A stretch of DNA of 64,000 nt from Bacillota bacterium (lineage in GTDB: Bacteria; Bacillota; Clostridia; Lachnospirales; Lachnospiraceae): assembly GCA_023437365.1 (NCBI GenBank), contig JAEZGK010000013.1, forward strand, positions 124,001 to 188,000. Direction: 5' to 3'. The translations under genes were made by a program, and so were the position numbers. Below the pieces are notes generated by a model. That model did no database searches and had not been told where the DNA came from. It saw nothing but the letters and a program-made list of their open reading frames with translations. This document shows, in pieces, positions 8,009-17,114 of this stretch. The number at the start of each line of letters is the position of its first letter. Position 1 is the first letter of the stretch.

Positions 8009-9292
8009 ATGAGCAACGGATTAACCGATAAAATAAATAACGGAATAAGTGATGGATTAAGCAATGGAAGGAATAGTAGATGGAGTGATGGAATGAAATC
8101 AGAAGCTATTAATTTTGATGAAATCATTGACCGTAGAAATACGAACAGTCTGAAATATGACTTTGCTGTACGCCGCGGCAAGCCGGAGGATATCCTGCCC
8201 TTATGGGTAGCCGACATGGATTTCAGAGTATCTCAGAAGATACTGGATGCGATACAGGAGCGTGTCGAACACGGTATCTTCGGATATAGTGAAGTACAGG
8301 AGGGTTATTTTGAAGCATTGCAGCAATGGATGAAGGAGAAGCACGGTTGGAATATTGACAGAAGATGGTTAGTGAAGACCCCGGGTGTGGTATTTGCACT
8401 CGCAATGGCTGTGCAAGCCTTTACGAAACCAGGAGACAGTGTCCTGATTCAGAAGCCGGTGTATTACCCCTTTGGTGAGGTGATTGCGGATAATCATAGG
8501 AAGCTTGTGGATAATACGCTGATCTTAGGTTCGGATGGTGCATATCATATGGATCTGGAGGATTTTGAGCAGAAAATCATAGATAATAAGGTGAAGCTGT
8601 TCCTTTTATGCAATCCGCATAATCCTGTCGGAAGGGTCTGGACCGTAGAGGAGTTGAAAAGCCTGGGAGAGATTTGTATCAGGCAGGATGTAATTGTAAT
8701 CAGTGATGAGATACATATGGATTTTGTGTTTCAAGGATATCGGCATCAGGTATTTGCAGATATTTGTGAAGAGTTCAGAAGCAGAACGATTACCTGTACT
8801 TCGCCGAGTAAGACCTTTAATCTGGCAGGACTGCAGGTGTCCAATATCATCATTTCTGATCCTAAGCTGCGGCAGCAATTCCGTAAGCAGATCGACGCAG
8901 CGGGCTACAGTCAGCTGAATACCCTGGGACTGACTGCCTGTGAAGCTGCGTACAGATATGGAGCACCGTGGCAGGAAGAGCTAATGAAATACTTAACAGA
9001 TAACCTCGGCTTCGTAAGAAGGTTTCTGAAGGAGAACCTACCTCAAATCAAGCTGATTGAACCGGAAGGCACTTACCTGATCTGGCTGGATTTCAGGGGT
9101 CTGGGAATGACAGAAGAGGAAAGAGAGAACCTGATTGTCCGAAAAGCAGGACTATGGCTGGACAGCGGGATAATGTTCGGACCATCCGGGGAAGGTTTTG
9201 AGCGGATCAATATCGCCTGTCCAAGAGCAATCCTGGAAAAGGCGTTGGAAAAGCTGATCAATGCAATTTCGGAGTTTAATCAAAATCATTAA
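8009..9292 (+). CDS. MalY/PatB-type cystathionine beta-lyase (class II aminotransferase fold)
   Basis: A PLP-dependent fold-type I enzyme with WVADMDF near the start, NPHNPVGRVW in the middle, and the PLP lysine in TSPSKTFNLAG. MalY/PatB proteins cleave cystathionine or cysteine conjugates to thiol, pyruvate and ammonia. Two starts are possible: ATG 8009, one base after the upstream stop, or ATG 8093 with GGAG 7 bases upstream. The latter gives the usual family N-terminus. The extra 28 residues from 8009 are a low-complexity Asn/Gly/Ser/Asp-rich stretch with internal repeats, unlike the family, so the true start may be 8093. Confidence 0.87.
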   Translation: MSNGLTDKINNGISDGLSNGRNSRWSDGMKSEAINFDEIIDRRNTNSLKYDFAVRRGKPEDILPLWVADMDFRVSQKILDAIQERVEHGIFGYSEVQEGYFEALQQWMKEKHGWNIDRRWLVKTPGVVFALAMAVQAFTKPGDSVLIQKPVYYPFGEVIADNHRKLVDNTLILGSDGAYHMDLEDFEQKIIDNKVKLFLLCNPHNPVGRVWTVEELKSLGEICIRQDVIVISDEIHMDFVFQGYRHQVFADICEEFRSRTITCTSPSKTFNLAGLQVSNIIISDPKLRQQFRKQIDAAGYSQLNTLGLTACEAAYRYGAPWQEELMKYLTDNLGFVRRFLKENLPQIKLIEPEGTYLIWLDFRGLGMTEEERENLIVRKAGLWLDSGIMFGPSGEGFERINIACPRAILEKALEKLINAISEFNQNH

Positions 9293-9345
9293 AGGATTTC
9301 TAATTGACAGTCATGAGAAATTTTATGGAATTAATTATTTCTGAA

Positions 9346-9374
9346 TTGACATAATACAAGTGATGTTGTAAACT
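9346..9374 (+). promoter_or_regulatory. Sigma-A promoter of the lysine transporter
   Basis: TTGACA at 9346-9351 and TAAACT at 9369-9374 are separated by exactly 17 bases, placed about 30 bases before the riboswitch. Confidence 0.8.
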
Positions 9375-9407
9375 TAAAGCGTAATTTCATAAGGCCTCAC
9401 TATCAAA

Positions 9408-9587
9408 GGTGAGGTAGAGGCGCGATATTTAACAGTCTGTAGAGGAGCTTGAGAAGCTAGGATGCTGCGGAGAAGGAAATATCGCCGAAGTGTGTGATAT
9501 ACTCGTTATCACATGCTGGGTCTGCAGTTAAGAGCTGCAGGACTGTCTTGGTAAGCAACCCGGCTTTCCAAGTTGTGCTATCTCATT
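9408..9587 (+). promoter_or_regulatory. Lysine riboswitch (L-box)
   Basis: The aptamer matches the L-box consensus in order: GTAGAGGCGCGA at the 5' side, a GTAGAGGAG loop segment, ATCGCCGAAG, a stem capped near 9505, GCTGGGTCTGCAG, and GGACTGTC. The P1 stem closes between GGTGAGGTAG (about 9409-9418) and CTATCTCATT (9578-9587). A terminator hairpin with T7 follows at 9623, so lysine binding probably terminates transcription before the downstream ABC transporter. This identifies lysine as the likely regulated substrate. Confidence 0.93.
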
Positions 9588-9622
9588 AGGGATATTGGGG
9601 ACTTAGGCGGACAATGAAGTAT

Positions 9623-9648
9623 AACCTGAGTGAACCTCAGGTTTTTTT
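9623..9648 (+). terminator. Riboswitch-controlled terminator
   Basis: An 8-bp stem (9623-9630 with 9636-9643) with a 5-base loop and T7 lies between the aptamer and the transporter gene; it is the expression platform of the L-box. Confidence 0.85.
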
Positions 9649-9786
9649 ATTTCATGGATCTATTATCTATGAATTAAGGATACTCAGGGTACATAATTAC
9701 AGATACTGATATTTGAAAGCTCCTGCCCCATAGGAATTGGCAGAAAGGTCTTATAGAAACAGATTAAAGTAATGGAGGATAATTTT

Positions 9787-10596
9787 ATGAAGAAGAAAAT
9801 TGCAGTAATTCTCGTTCTTGCCATGGCAGCACTGATGCTTGCAGGCTGTGCTAAGAAGGACGACAACAAGTTCCGCGTCGGTATGGAATGCGGATATGCA
9901 CCCTTTAACTGGACTCAGGCAGATAACGCAAATGGCGGTGTAGCAATTGAGGGTGGTTCCGAGTTTGCAGGCGGTTATGATGTGGAGATCGCAAAGAAAA
10001 TTGCGGAGGGCTTAGGAAAAGAGCTGGTAATCGTAAAGACCGAATGGGATGGTCTGGTTCCGGCTTTACAGTCCGGTAAGATTGATGCAATCATCGCAGG
10101 TATGTCACCGACGGCTGAACGTAAGGAGACAATCGACTTTACTGATAATTACTATAAATCAGATCTCGTTATGGTAGTGAAGAGAGGCGGAGCATATGAA
10201 GGCGCTACTTCCATCCAGGATTTCTCCGGAGCAAAGATTACAGCGCAGCTCAATACCTTTCACTATACAGTAATCGATCAGATTAGCGGAGTGGACAAGC
10301 AGCCTGCTATGGAAAGCTTCCCGGCAATGAGAGTTGCTCTGGAATCCGGTGTGATTGATGGATATGTATCAGAGCGCCCCGAGGGTGTCAGTGCTTCAGC
10401 AGCGAATGATAACTTTGCTATGGTTCAGTTCACAGAAGGTTTTGAGACTTCTCCCGATGATACAGCAATTGCTGTAGGTATTAAGAAGGGAAGCGACCTG
10501 ACTGCAAAAATCAATGAAATCTTAGCAGGTGTATCAGAGGAAGCTCGTATTAGCATTATGGATACTGCAATCGCTAATCAGCCTGCAGCAGAATAA
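9787..10596 (+). CDS. Amino-acid ABC transporter, substrate-binding lipoprotein (probably lysine)
   Basis: A 269-residue extracellular binding protein of the polar amino-acid family. ATG 9787 is chosen over the upstream in-frame start because GGAGG lies 8 bases before it and the product then begins with a Lys-rich signal peptide. The lipobox LAGC puts the mature cysteine near residue 21. The body has the family segments MECGYAPFNW, GYDVEIAKKIAEGLGK and GLVPALQSGKIDAIIAGMSPTAERK. The upstream lysine riboswitch argues for lysine as a substrate, although the family also includes arginine, histidine and cystine binders. First gene of a three-gene operon. Confidence 0.88.
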   Translation: MKKKIAVILVLAMAALMLAGCAKKDDNKFRVGMECGYAPFNWTQADNANGGVAIEGGSEFAGGYDVEIAKKIAEGLGKELVIVKTEWDGLVPALQSGKIDAIIAGMSPTAERKETIDFTDNYYKSDLVMVVKRGGAYEGATSIQDFSGAKITAQLNTFHYTVIDQISGVDKQPAMESFPAMRVALESGVIDGYVSERPEGVSASAANDNFAMVQFTEGFETSPDDTAIAVGIKKGSDLTAKINEILAGVSEEARISIMDTAIANQPAAE

Positions 10597-10777
10597 TTGT
10601 GAACCTTAGAGGCTGTCCAATCTGAGAATCCTTTGGGCAGTCTCTATATTTTATGTAATAAGGAATAGATCCTATTACAGAATATACTTCATAGGATGTG
10701 CACTTCAGCGACGAAGCGCCTATTGTATCAGTGTATTAAAATGATTGCTTCTATATAACAGAAAGGCTTGGTGTAAT

Positions 10778-11545
10778 ATGTCTTGGGATTGGTTTGTTCA
10801 AATCGTTACTGAAAATTGGCCTATGTTCCTTCGTGGAGCAGGGGTAACCTTACTCATTTCTATCATAGGTACTATCCTCGGTTCCTGTATCGGCTTACTG
10901 ATCGGTACGATCCGCACAATACCTATGCCGGATAAGGGCTTCAAAAGAGGCTTATTAAATGTTGTCAATGCTATCTTAACCGCGTACGTGGAATTCTTCC
11001 GTGGAACACCAATGATTGTTCAGGCGATGGTAATCTATTACGGGTCTGCCATGGCACTCGGTATTAATATGGACCGTACGGCAGCAGCAATCTTTATCGT
11101 ATCCATTAACACCGGTGCCTATACAGCGGAGATCGTCCGAGGAGGTATCATCTCCATCGACAAAGGGCAGTTTGAAGCAGCTCATGCAATCGGAATGAAC
11201 CATATTAAGACCATGCTGAATGTCGTATTACCGCAGGTGCTTCGCAATATCCTGCCGGCCATCGGTAACGAGTTCGTCATCAATATCAAGGATACCTCCG
11301 TATTAAACGTCATCTCCGTATCGGAATTGTTCTTCCAGGCGAAATCCGTGGCAGGTAATAACTTTAGATACTTTGAGACCTTCACCGTTGCATGTATCAT
11401 GTATCTGGTAATGACACTTGCGGTTACAAGAATACTTCGATTGATCGAGCGCAAGATGGAAGGACCCGAGAATTTTATCGTCATTCCAGGTAATCAGATG
11501 CAGGTAGAGCGCCCCGAGGATCAGGCGAAAAAGCTTCGCGGGTAG
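10778..11545 (+). CDS. Amino-acid ABC transporter permease (HisM/GlnP family)
   Basis: A 255-residue inner-membrane subunit with five or more hydrophobic segments and the EAA loop (EAAHAIGMNHIKTMLNVVLPQ) that docks on the ATPase. ATG 10778, preceded by AAAGG, is preferred to the upstream in-frame start since it gives the usual N-terminus MSWDWF. It lies between the binding protein and the ATPase; the 180-base gap upstream shows no clear terminator. Probably works as a homodimer, because only one permease is encoded. Confidence 0.88.
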   Translation: MSWDWFVQIVTENWPMFLRGAGVTLLISIIGTILGSCIGLLIGTIRTIPMPDKGFKRGLLNVVNAILTAYVEFFRGTPMIVQAMVIYYGSAMALGINMDRTAAAIFIVSINTGAYTAEIVRGGIISIDKGQFEAAHAIGMNHIKTMLNVVLPQVLRNILPAIGNEFVINIKDTSVLNVISVSELFFQAKSVAGNNFRYFETFTVACIMYLVMTLAVTRILRLIERKMEGPENFIVIPGNQMQVERPEDQAKKLRG

Positions 11546-11559
11546 AAAGGAAGGATAGC

Positions 11560-12300
11560 ATGGAAAGAGTAATTGATGTTCAACATTTGAAAAAATCCTT
11601 TGGCCAGAATGAAATACTGAAGGATATAGACTTCTCCGTAAATAAAGGGGAGGTGGTATGTATTATCGGTGCCTCCGGCTCCGGTAAGTCAACCCTTCTC
11701 CGTTGTATCAACCTATTGGAGAAACCAAGCGATGGTGCAATCATCTATAATGGTGAGAATATTCTGGATGATAAGCATGATGTATATGCTTATCGTACCA
11801 AGCTCGGCATGGTATTCCAGCAGTTCAACCTGTTCAACAATCATAATGTACTCAGCAACTGTACTGTCGGACAGATCAAGGTACTGAAGCGTTCGAAGGA
11901 AGAAGCGGAACAGATAGCCAAGAAGTATCTCGCTGTCGTAGGAATGGATCAATATGTCAATGCGAAGCCAAAGCAGCTTTCCGGTGGGCAGAAGCAAAGA
12001 GTTGCCATCGCCAGGGCATTATCCATGGAGCCGGATGTGCTACTCTTCGATGAACCTACCTCCGCACTAGACCCGGAGATGGTAGGAGAAGTATTGGCAG
12101 TCATGAAGGAGCTGGCGAAAAGCGGTCTGACGATGCTGGTCGTTACCCACGAGATGGGCTTTGCGAAGGAAGTGGCTAACCGTGTCGTATTCATGGATAA
12201 AGGAGTCATCGCTGAGGAGGGAACGCCGGAGCAGATCTTCAATCATCCTACCCAGGAGAGAACCAAGGAATTCTTAAAGCGAGTTCTAAAGGAACAATAA
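11560..12300 (+). CDS. Amino-acid ABC transporter ATP-binding protein (GlnQ/HisP family)
   Basis: A 246-residue ATPase with Walker A GASGSGKST (about 36-44), signature LSGGQKQRVAIARAL, Walker B VLLFDEPTSALD and the H-loop VTHEMGFA. It drives the permease encoded just upstream; the spacing is 14 bases with AGAAAGGAAGG as RBS. All nucleotide-binding motifs are intact. An imperfect terminator follows at 12324. Confidence 0.93.
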   Translation: MERVIDVQHLKKSFGQNEILKDIDFSVNKGEVVCIIGASGSGKSTLLRCINLLEKPSDGAIIYNGENILDDKHDVYAYRTKLGMVFQQFNLFNNHNVLSNCTVGQIKVLKRSKEEAEQIAKKYLAVVGMDQYVNAKPKQLSGGQKQRVAIARALSMEPDVLLFDEPTSALDPEMVGEVLAVMKELAKSGLTMLVVTHEMGFAKEVANRVVFMDKGVIAEEGTPEQIFNHPTQERTKEFLKRVLKEQ

Positions 12301-12323
12301 TTGATATACTGAAATAAAAATAT

Positions 12324-12367
12324 ACAGGGTACGCTAAGATATCTGATACTTATCTAGCGTACCCTGT
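12324..12367 (+). terminator. Hairpin after the ABC operon
   Basis: A 13-bp perfect stem (12324-12336 with 12355-12367), extended by an inner GATA/TATC pairing, lies 24 bases after the last stop. There is no strong T-run. The remaining 220 bases up to the amidase hold nothing recognisable. Confidence 0.55.
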
Positions 12368-12590
12368 TCTAGGATACCCTCCCCCGGTACCCACCGATGG
12401 ATTATTGTTAACTGTAACAGCTCGATGTAAGTAAGGATTATAAGATACAGTTCTGACTTGTTTATTATGTAAGTCATGGAAGGATTAGGAATAATTATAT
12501 AGCATGGTGGTAATCGAAGCAGTATAATAAAGTAAATAATTAATTGATTTCTGTGGTTATAATCTATTGGCACAAGAAAAGGGGAGGAGT

Positions 12591-13937
12591 ATGAATACAA
12601 TATCTGAGATTACGATTGAGGAGCTTCAGCAGCAGTATCGACTGAAGACGGTATCTGTCAGAAAGACAGTCGAAGAATATATCAGCCGAATCAGGGAGGT
12701 TGATCAGGGAGAGGACGGGCTGAACAGTGTATTGGAGATCAATCCGGATGCCTTACAGATAGCGGATAGGCTGGATCTGGAAGGAAGGCAGGAGAATCAG
12801 CTGTTATATGGCGTCCCAATCTTACTCAAGGACAATATAGACACTGCAGATCGGATGCATACCTCAGCGGGTGCCTTAGCATTAGCCGACTCCTACGCCT
12901 TGGAGGATGCAGAGCTGGTAAAGCGATTACGGGAGCAGGGAGCCGTCATTCTCGGAAAGACAAACATGACCGAATTCGCCAATTACATGACGGAAGGAAT
13001 GCCGAACGGCTACAGCTCCAGAGGCGGGCAGGTACGGAATCCTTATAATCGAAGGGAAGATCCGTCAGGCTCCAGCTCCGGTTCCGGTGTTGCGGTTGCG
13101 GCCAATCTGTGTGTTGCGTCGATTGGTTCCGATACCTGTAATTCTATCATAGGACCGGGAACTGCGAATGGCATCGTAGGCTTTCGACCGAGTATGGGTG
13201 CGGTTAGTCAGAAGGGGATTATCCCGATCAGCTTTACCTTGGATACCGCGGGACCATTTACCAGAACAGTACGGGATGCAGCGCTGATGTTTGCCGGTCT
13301 TACCGGGAAAGCCTTAGTTCAGGATATCGATGAAGATATCAGAGGAAAGGTGGTCGGCTATAATGTGTGGAAGTCGAAGGACAGCGAAGAGTTGCTTCCC
13401 TATACGGAGCAGGCGGTAGCAGCGCTTGAGAAGGCAGGAGCTATCATCAAGAGAATCAGTATCCCTGAAGCACCCCAGATCATGGAGATCATGAGATATG
13501 AGTTCAAATCGGCGATGAACAGCTATTTAAGCCGGCTTCCGAAGGAATACCCGATTCGTACCCTGGCGGATATTATTGAATTCAATAAGATACATTCCGA
13601 GCAGGCACTGAGATACGGACAAAGTTTGTTAATCGATGCCCAGAAGAATGCTTCGGGCAGACTGGATGAGGCTGAGTATCTGGCGGTACTCAGGGATCGG
13701 CAGGTAAGGCTGTTAGAGGTGCGGGAGCAGCTGCGAAGCGTGGATTTCTGTCTGATGTACAGCTATAACAGTATACTGATGTATACAGGCTTTCCGGCAA
13801 TTACGATCCCCTATGGATGGAAAGCGAATGGTATGCCCGCAGTGCTTCAGATGACAGCGATCAGTGACGAAAAGCTTCTTCAGCACGCTTATACTGTAGA
13901 AAGATTACTCGGTAAAAGAGTGAAACCAGATATCTAG
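12591..13937 (+). CDS. Amidase-signature family protein
   Basis: A 448-residue amidase with the Ser-cisSer-Lys triad: lysine in GVPILLKDNID, and the serine-rich DPSGSSSGSGVAVAANL signature that holds the cis-Ser and nucleophile region. The family includes GatA, peptide amidases and secondary-metabolite amidases; absence of gatC/gatB neighbours makes GatA unlikely. ATG 12591 is chosen because GGGGAGGAG lies directly upstream; an in-frame TTG further up is not needed. The glycine/serine loop and C-terminal SYNSILMYTGFPAITIPYG segment are as in other members. It stands alone, so its substrate is unknown. Confidence 0.85.
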   Translation: MNTISEITIEELQQQYRLKTVSVRKTVEEYISRIREVDQGEDGLNSVLEINPDALQIADRLDLEGRQENQLLYGVPILLKDNIDTADRMHTSAGALALADSYALEDAELVKRLREQGAVILGKTNMTEFANYMTEGMPNGYSSRGGQVRNPYNRREDPSGSSSGSGVAVAANLCVASIGSDTCNSIIGPGTANGIVGFRPSMGAVSQKGIIPISFTLDTAGPFTRTVRDAALMFAGLTGKALVQDIDEDIRGKVVGYNVWKSKDSEELLPYTEQAVAALEKAGAIIKRISIPEAPQIMEIMRYEFKSAMNSYLSRLPKEYPIRTLADIIEFNKIHSEQALRYGQSLLIDAQKNASGRLDEAEYLAVLRDRQVRLLEVREQLRSVDFCLMYSYNSILMYTGFPAITIPYGWKANGMPAVLQMTAISDEKLLQHAYTVERLLGKRVKPDI

Positions 13938-14044
13938 ACTTATGGTATCAGATATAGTAGAATTGATTAATCATAGAAATAGAAATTATAAGGAGAGCAC
14001 CGATTTCATAAGATAACCTGATATCGGGCGGAGGGAGTAGAACT

Positions 14045-14638
14045 ATGGCAAAGTTATTCTATCAGGGACATGGCAGTTTTCGAATTATCAGTAAGGATCA
14101 CGTGGTGATCTATTTTGATCCTTATGCCGGGAAAGGCTATGACGTACCTGCAGATATCATTCTGGTCACACATCAGCACGGTGATCATAACCAGATCGGA
14201 TTGGTTACAAAGAAGTCTTCCTGTACCATCCTCCAGGAGGCGGATGCCTTACAGGGCGGCAGATACAATGCCTTTGATGTACAGGGTATTCATATACAGG
14301 CAGTTCCTGCATATAATAAAAATCATGGCGAGACTGAGAGCGTAGGTTATGTGATCACAGTTGACGGTATCCAGATATACGGTGCAGGGGATACCTCCAC
14401 CACCAAGGAAATGAGTGAATTGGCTGCACTAAACCTGGACTATGCGCTTCTACCCATTGACGGTATCTATAATATGGGACCGAAGGAAGCCACTGCCTGT
14501 GCAGAGCTGATTGGAGCAAAGCATACGATACCGATTCATATGAAGCCGGGAGAACTGTTTGATCTTCATATGGCGGAGCAATTCACAGCCAAGAGCAGGC
14601 TCATTGTGGAGGCAGGAAAAGAGATAGAATTATCATAA
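14045..14638 (+). CDS. MBL-fold metal-dependent hydrolase (UPF0173/UlaG-like)
   Basis: A 197-residue compact metallo-beta-lactamase-fold protein with the metal motif THQHGDHNQ (HxHxDH, residues about 40-50), GAGDTS as the second metal site and PIHMKPGE near the end. Proteins of this size belong to the UPF0173/UlaG-like hydrolases of uncertain substrate. RBS GGAGGGAG lies 6-10 bases upstream. It is the last ordinary chromosomal gene before the AT-rich island. Confidence 0.83.
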   Translation: MAKLFYQGHGSFRIISKDHVVIYFDPYAGKGYDVPADIILVTHQHGDHNQIGLVTKKSSCTILQEADALQGGRYNAFDVQGIHIQAVPAYNKNHGETESVGYVITVDGIQIYGAGDTSTTKEMSELAALNLDYALLPIDGIYNMGPKEATACAELIGAKHTIPIHMKPGELFDLHMAEQFTAKSRLIVEAGKEIELS

Positions 14639-14671
14639 GGAAAGCTAAGTAGGGTGTAAACCTACAGAGAG

Positions 14672-14733
14672 AACGAACTTTGAGATGACTCATAAAGTTA
14701 GACTTTATTGAGATACTTCAGAGTTCGTTTTTT
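14672..14733 (+). terminator. Intrinsic terminator at the left edge of the island
   Basis: AACGAACT-type arm at 14672-14683 pairs with 14718-14729 with one mismatch; the long loop can form an inner stem, and T6 follows. Confidence 0.7.
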
Positions 14734-15196
14734 GGATGCACACTTCAGCGTATCGGAGAGGTTTGCTCAGTTAAGCACAAAAAATATATATGATTACTTT
14801 TTTAGATAATAGTCCATGAATCACCAGTAGGATAATTAATAAATTTATTTCGAATATTTTTTTAAAAAAGAATAAAATAATGTACGAAATATGACATTCA
14901 TAAATCACTATATTCTTTAAGTATAACGTACATAAATAAGTTGTTAATAACATACATTTTTTATAATCTTATGAATTATATTATTTTCACTATACCCATC
15001 AGTGTTAAGTCTATAAAAACCAAGTTAAACGGATCTAGTATTATTGCGTACAATTTCTTATTTAGTGGGCAGAGAAAATCTGTCCTCTTTTTTTAAATAT
15101 TCTATATCACAAAAAAACGCAATATGGTATACTTAGTATGTCTGTACGTAATATTATAATGCTTACAAAAGATATTTGCTAAGGGAGATAACGGAT
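14734..15196. other. AT-rich intergenic region with one hairpin
   Basis: About 460 bases without a gene. Base composition drops sharply to AT-rich here and stays so to about 26.1 kb, marking the left flank of the accessory island. A GGGCAGA/TCTGTCC hairpin with 5-base loop and T8 (15067-15094) is a good orphan terminator with no gene before it, perhaps left from a lost gene. No tRNA, attachment site or integrase is seen at this edge. Confidence 0.5.
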
Positions 15197-17113
15197 ATGG
15201 CGAAGAAGGAAGTTAAGACTGATTTATGGGTGTATGATTTATTAAAGGATGCAAATATCGAACTTGACCCGCAAGGAAGTTCAATTGTAGAAATTAATGA
15301 AGCATTGAAAACCGCATCCAAAAAAGGTACAGGGAATGTTGGATTTCCAGAATATATTGGAACCGTAAAAGATTATCTACTTGTTATTGAGGATAAGGCA
15401 GACATTAATAATCATGTTAAACTCGACGAAAACGGATTACTCTCATTAGAAACTAAAGCTGTTACCGATTATGCAATGAATGGCGGTTTTTTTTATGCCA
15501 AACATTTAGCAAGTAATACCTCGTATAAAAAAATTATAGCATTCGGTGTTTCCGGAAATAAAAAGAGACATAAAATTAGCCCTATGTTTGTTGACGAGAC
15601 GGAGTATTATCGTGAATTACCAGACGTCGAATCTTTCATTATGTTCAATGAAGAAAACATTGATGAATATTATTTAAGAGAAATTTTGAAAGAAGACACC
15701 GATATTGAAAAAGAAACTGCTGAGATTCTGAAAGATGCAGCAACATTACATGAGGACTTGAGAAACTATGGTAATCTAAAAGATATTGATAAACCACTTG
15801 TTGTGTCTGGTATTTTACTTGCTCTGCGTGAAATGGAGAAAGGTAACTTTTCTATTACTGAATTAACAGGAGATACTGTTAAAACAGATGGAAAAAAGAT
15901 TTATGACGCGATTTCAGCAAATCTTCAAAGGTCAAATGTAGTCCCAGAAGTGAAGAAAGATAAAATACTAAGTCAGTTCGCAATTATTAAGAACACTCAG
16001 ATTTTGAATGATAAGAATTTGAAGTTAGCAAAAACCCCACTAAGGCATTTTACGGAGTTTTTGGATACACACATATATAAAGCAATTAAGTATACCAGCT
16101 CTTCTGAGGACTATCTTGGTAGATTTTATGGAGAATTTATGAGTTATTCTGGGGGAGATGGACAAACGCTAGGAATCGTTCTGACACCAAAGCATATTAC
16201 GCAGCTTTTTTGTGATTTGCTTGATTTAAAAGTAGATGATGTTATTCTTGACCCCTGCTGTGGAACGGCCGGATTTTTGATTGCTTCCATGCACAATATG
16301 CTAAAGTTGGCTGAGACTCCAGAAGAAAAAGAGAACATTCGACAGAACCAACTCCATGGATTTGAGTTGCAGCCATATATGTTTACAATTGCAACTACAA
16401 ATATGATTCTAAGAGGAGATGGTAAGAGTAATTTAATTAATGCTGATTTCCTTAAACAAAATCCTAATAAATTGCAGTTAAAAGGTTCAACTGTTGGAAT
16501 GATGAATCCTCCATATTCACAGGGGTCCAAGGACAATACTGATTTATATGAAATAGCCTTTACAGAACATCTATTAGATTCTCTTACTGTCGGGGCAAGA
16601 TGTGCTGTGATTGTTCCGCAGTCAAGTATGACAGGCAAAACTACAACTGAACAAGGAATAAAAGAAAACATATTAAAAAAACACACATTAGAGGGGGTAA
16701 TTTCTCTCAATCAGGATACATTCTATGGAGTTGGAGTTATTCCTTGCATAGCTATTTTCACAGCAGGAAAGCCTCATATAAAAAATCATGTATGTAAATT
16801 TATCAATTTTGAGGACGATGGATTTAAAATAGCTCCACACATTGGACTTTTAGAAACTGAATCTGCAAAGGATAAGAGACAACATTTACTTGATGTTTGG
16901 TTTGACCGGATGGAAGCAGAATCTAAATTTTGTGTCAAAACCACGACTGAAGCGGAAGATGAATGGTTACATAGCTTTTATTTTTTTAATGATGAAATTC
17001 CATCAGATGAGAATTTTGAAAAATCTGTTGGAAATTATCTATCTTTTGAATTTTCAATGATTATGCAAGGAAGAGAGTATCTCTTTGAAAGTTCGGAAGG
17101 AAAAGGTAATTAA
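15197..17113 (+). CDS. BcgI-like type IIB restriction-modification subunit (nuclease-methylase fusion)
   Basis: A 638-residue protein. The N-terminal region carries a PD-(D/E)XK-like pattern (PE at 51-52, then IEDK with Glu65 and Lys67), followed by a helical linker and an N6-adenine methyltransferase with the SAM motif DPCCGTAGF (about 352-360) and catalytic NPPY (about 437-440). Nuclease and methylase in one chain, about 640 residues, with a separate specificity gene directly downstream, is the arrangement of BcgI, which cuts on both sides of its site. Start ATG 15197 has AAGGGAG upstream. No hsdR gene is nearby, which fits this type rather than type I. Confidence 0.8.
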   Translation: MAKKEVKTDLWVYDLLKDANIELDPQGSSIVEINEALKTASKKGTGNVGFPEYIGTVKDYLLVIEDKADINNHVKLDENGLLSLETKAVTDYAMNGGFFYAKHLASNTSYKKIIAFGVSGNKKRHKISPMFVDETEYYRELPDVESFIMFNEENIDEYYLREILKEDTDIEKETAEILKDAATLHEDLRNYGNLKDIDKPLVVSGILLALREMEKGNFSITELTGDTVKTDGKKIYDAISANLQRSNVVPEVKKDKILSQFAIIKNTQILNDKNLKLAKTPLRHFTEFLDTHIYKAIKYTSSSEDYLGRFYGEFMSYSGGDGQTLGIVLTPKHITQLFCDLLDLKVDDVILDPCCGTAGFLIASMHNMLKLAETPEEKENIRQNQLHGFELQPYMFTIATTNMILRGDGKSNLINADFLKQNPNKLQLKGSTVGMMNPPYSQGSKDNTDLYEIAFTEHLLDSLTVGARCAVIVPQSSMTGKTTTEQGIKENILKKHTLEGVISLNQDTFYGVGVIPCIAIFTAGKPHIKNHVCKFINFEDDGFKIAPHIGLLETESAKDKRQHLLDVWFDRMEAESKFCVKTTTEAEDEWLHSFYFFNDEIPSDENFEKSVGNYLSFEFSMIMQGREYLFESSEGKGN

Positions 17114-17114
17114 T

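Noticed and set aside
10694..14755. Short repeat CACTTCAGCG near 10701 and 14741 as an insertion or attachment site
   Set aside because: Only about 10-14 bases are shared and the contexts differ; chance or a worn intergenic repeat is as likely.
16144..16710. 188-codon minus-strand frame
   Set aside because: It lies wholly inside the methyltransferase gene with no RBS; a shadow of the real frame.
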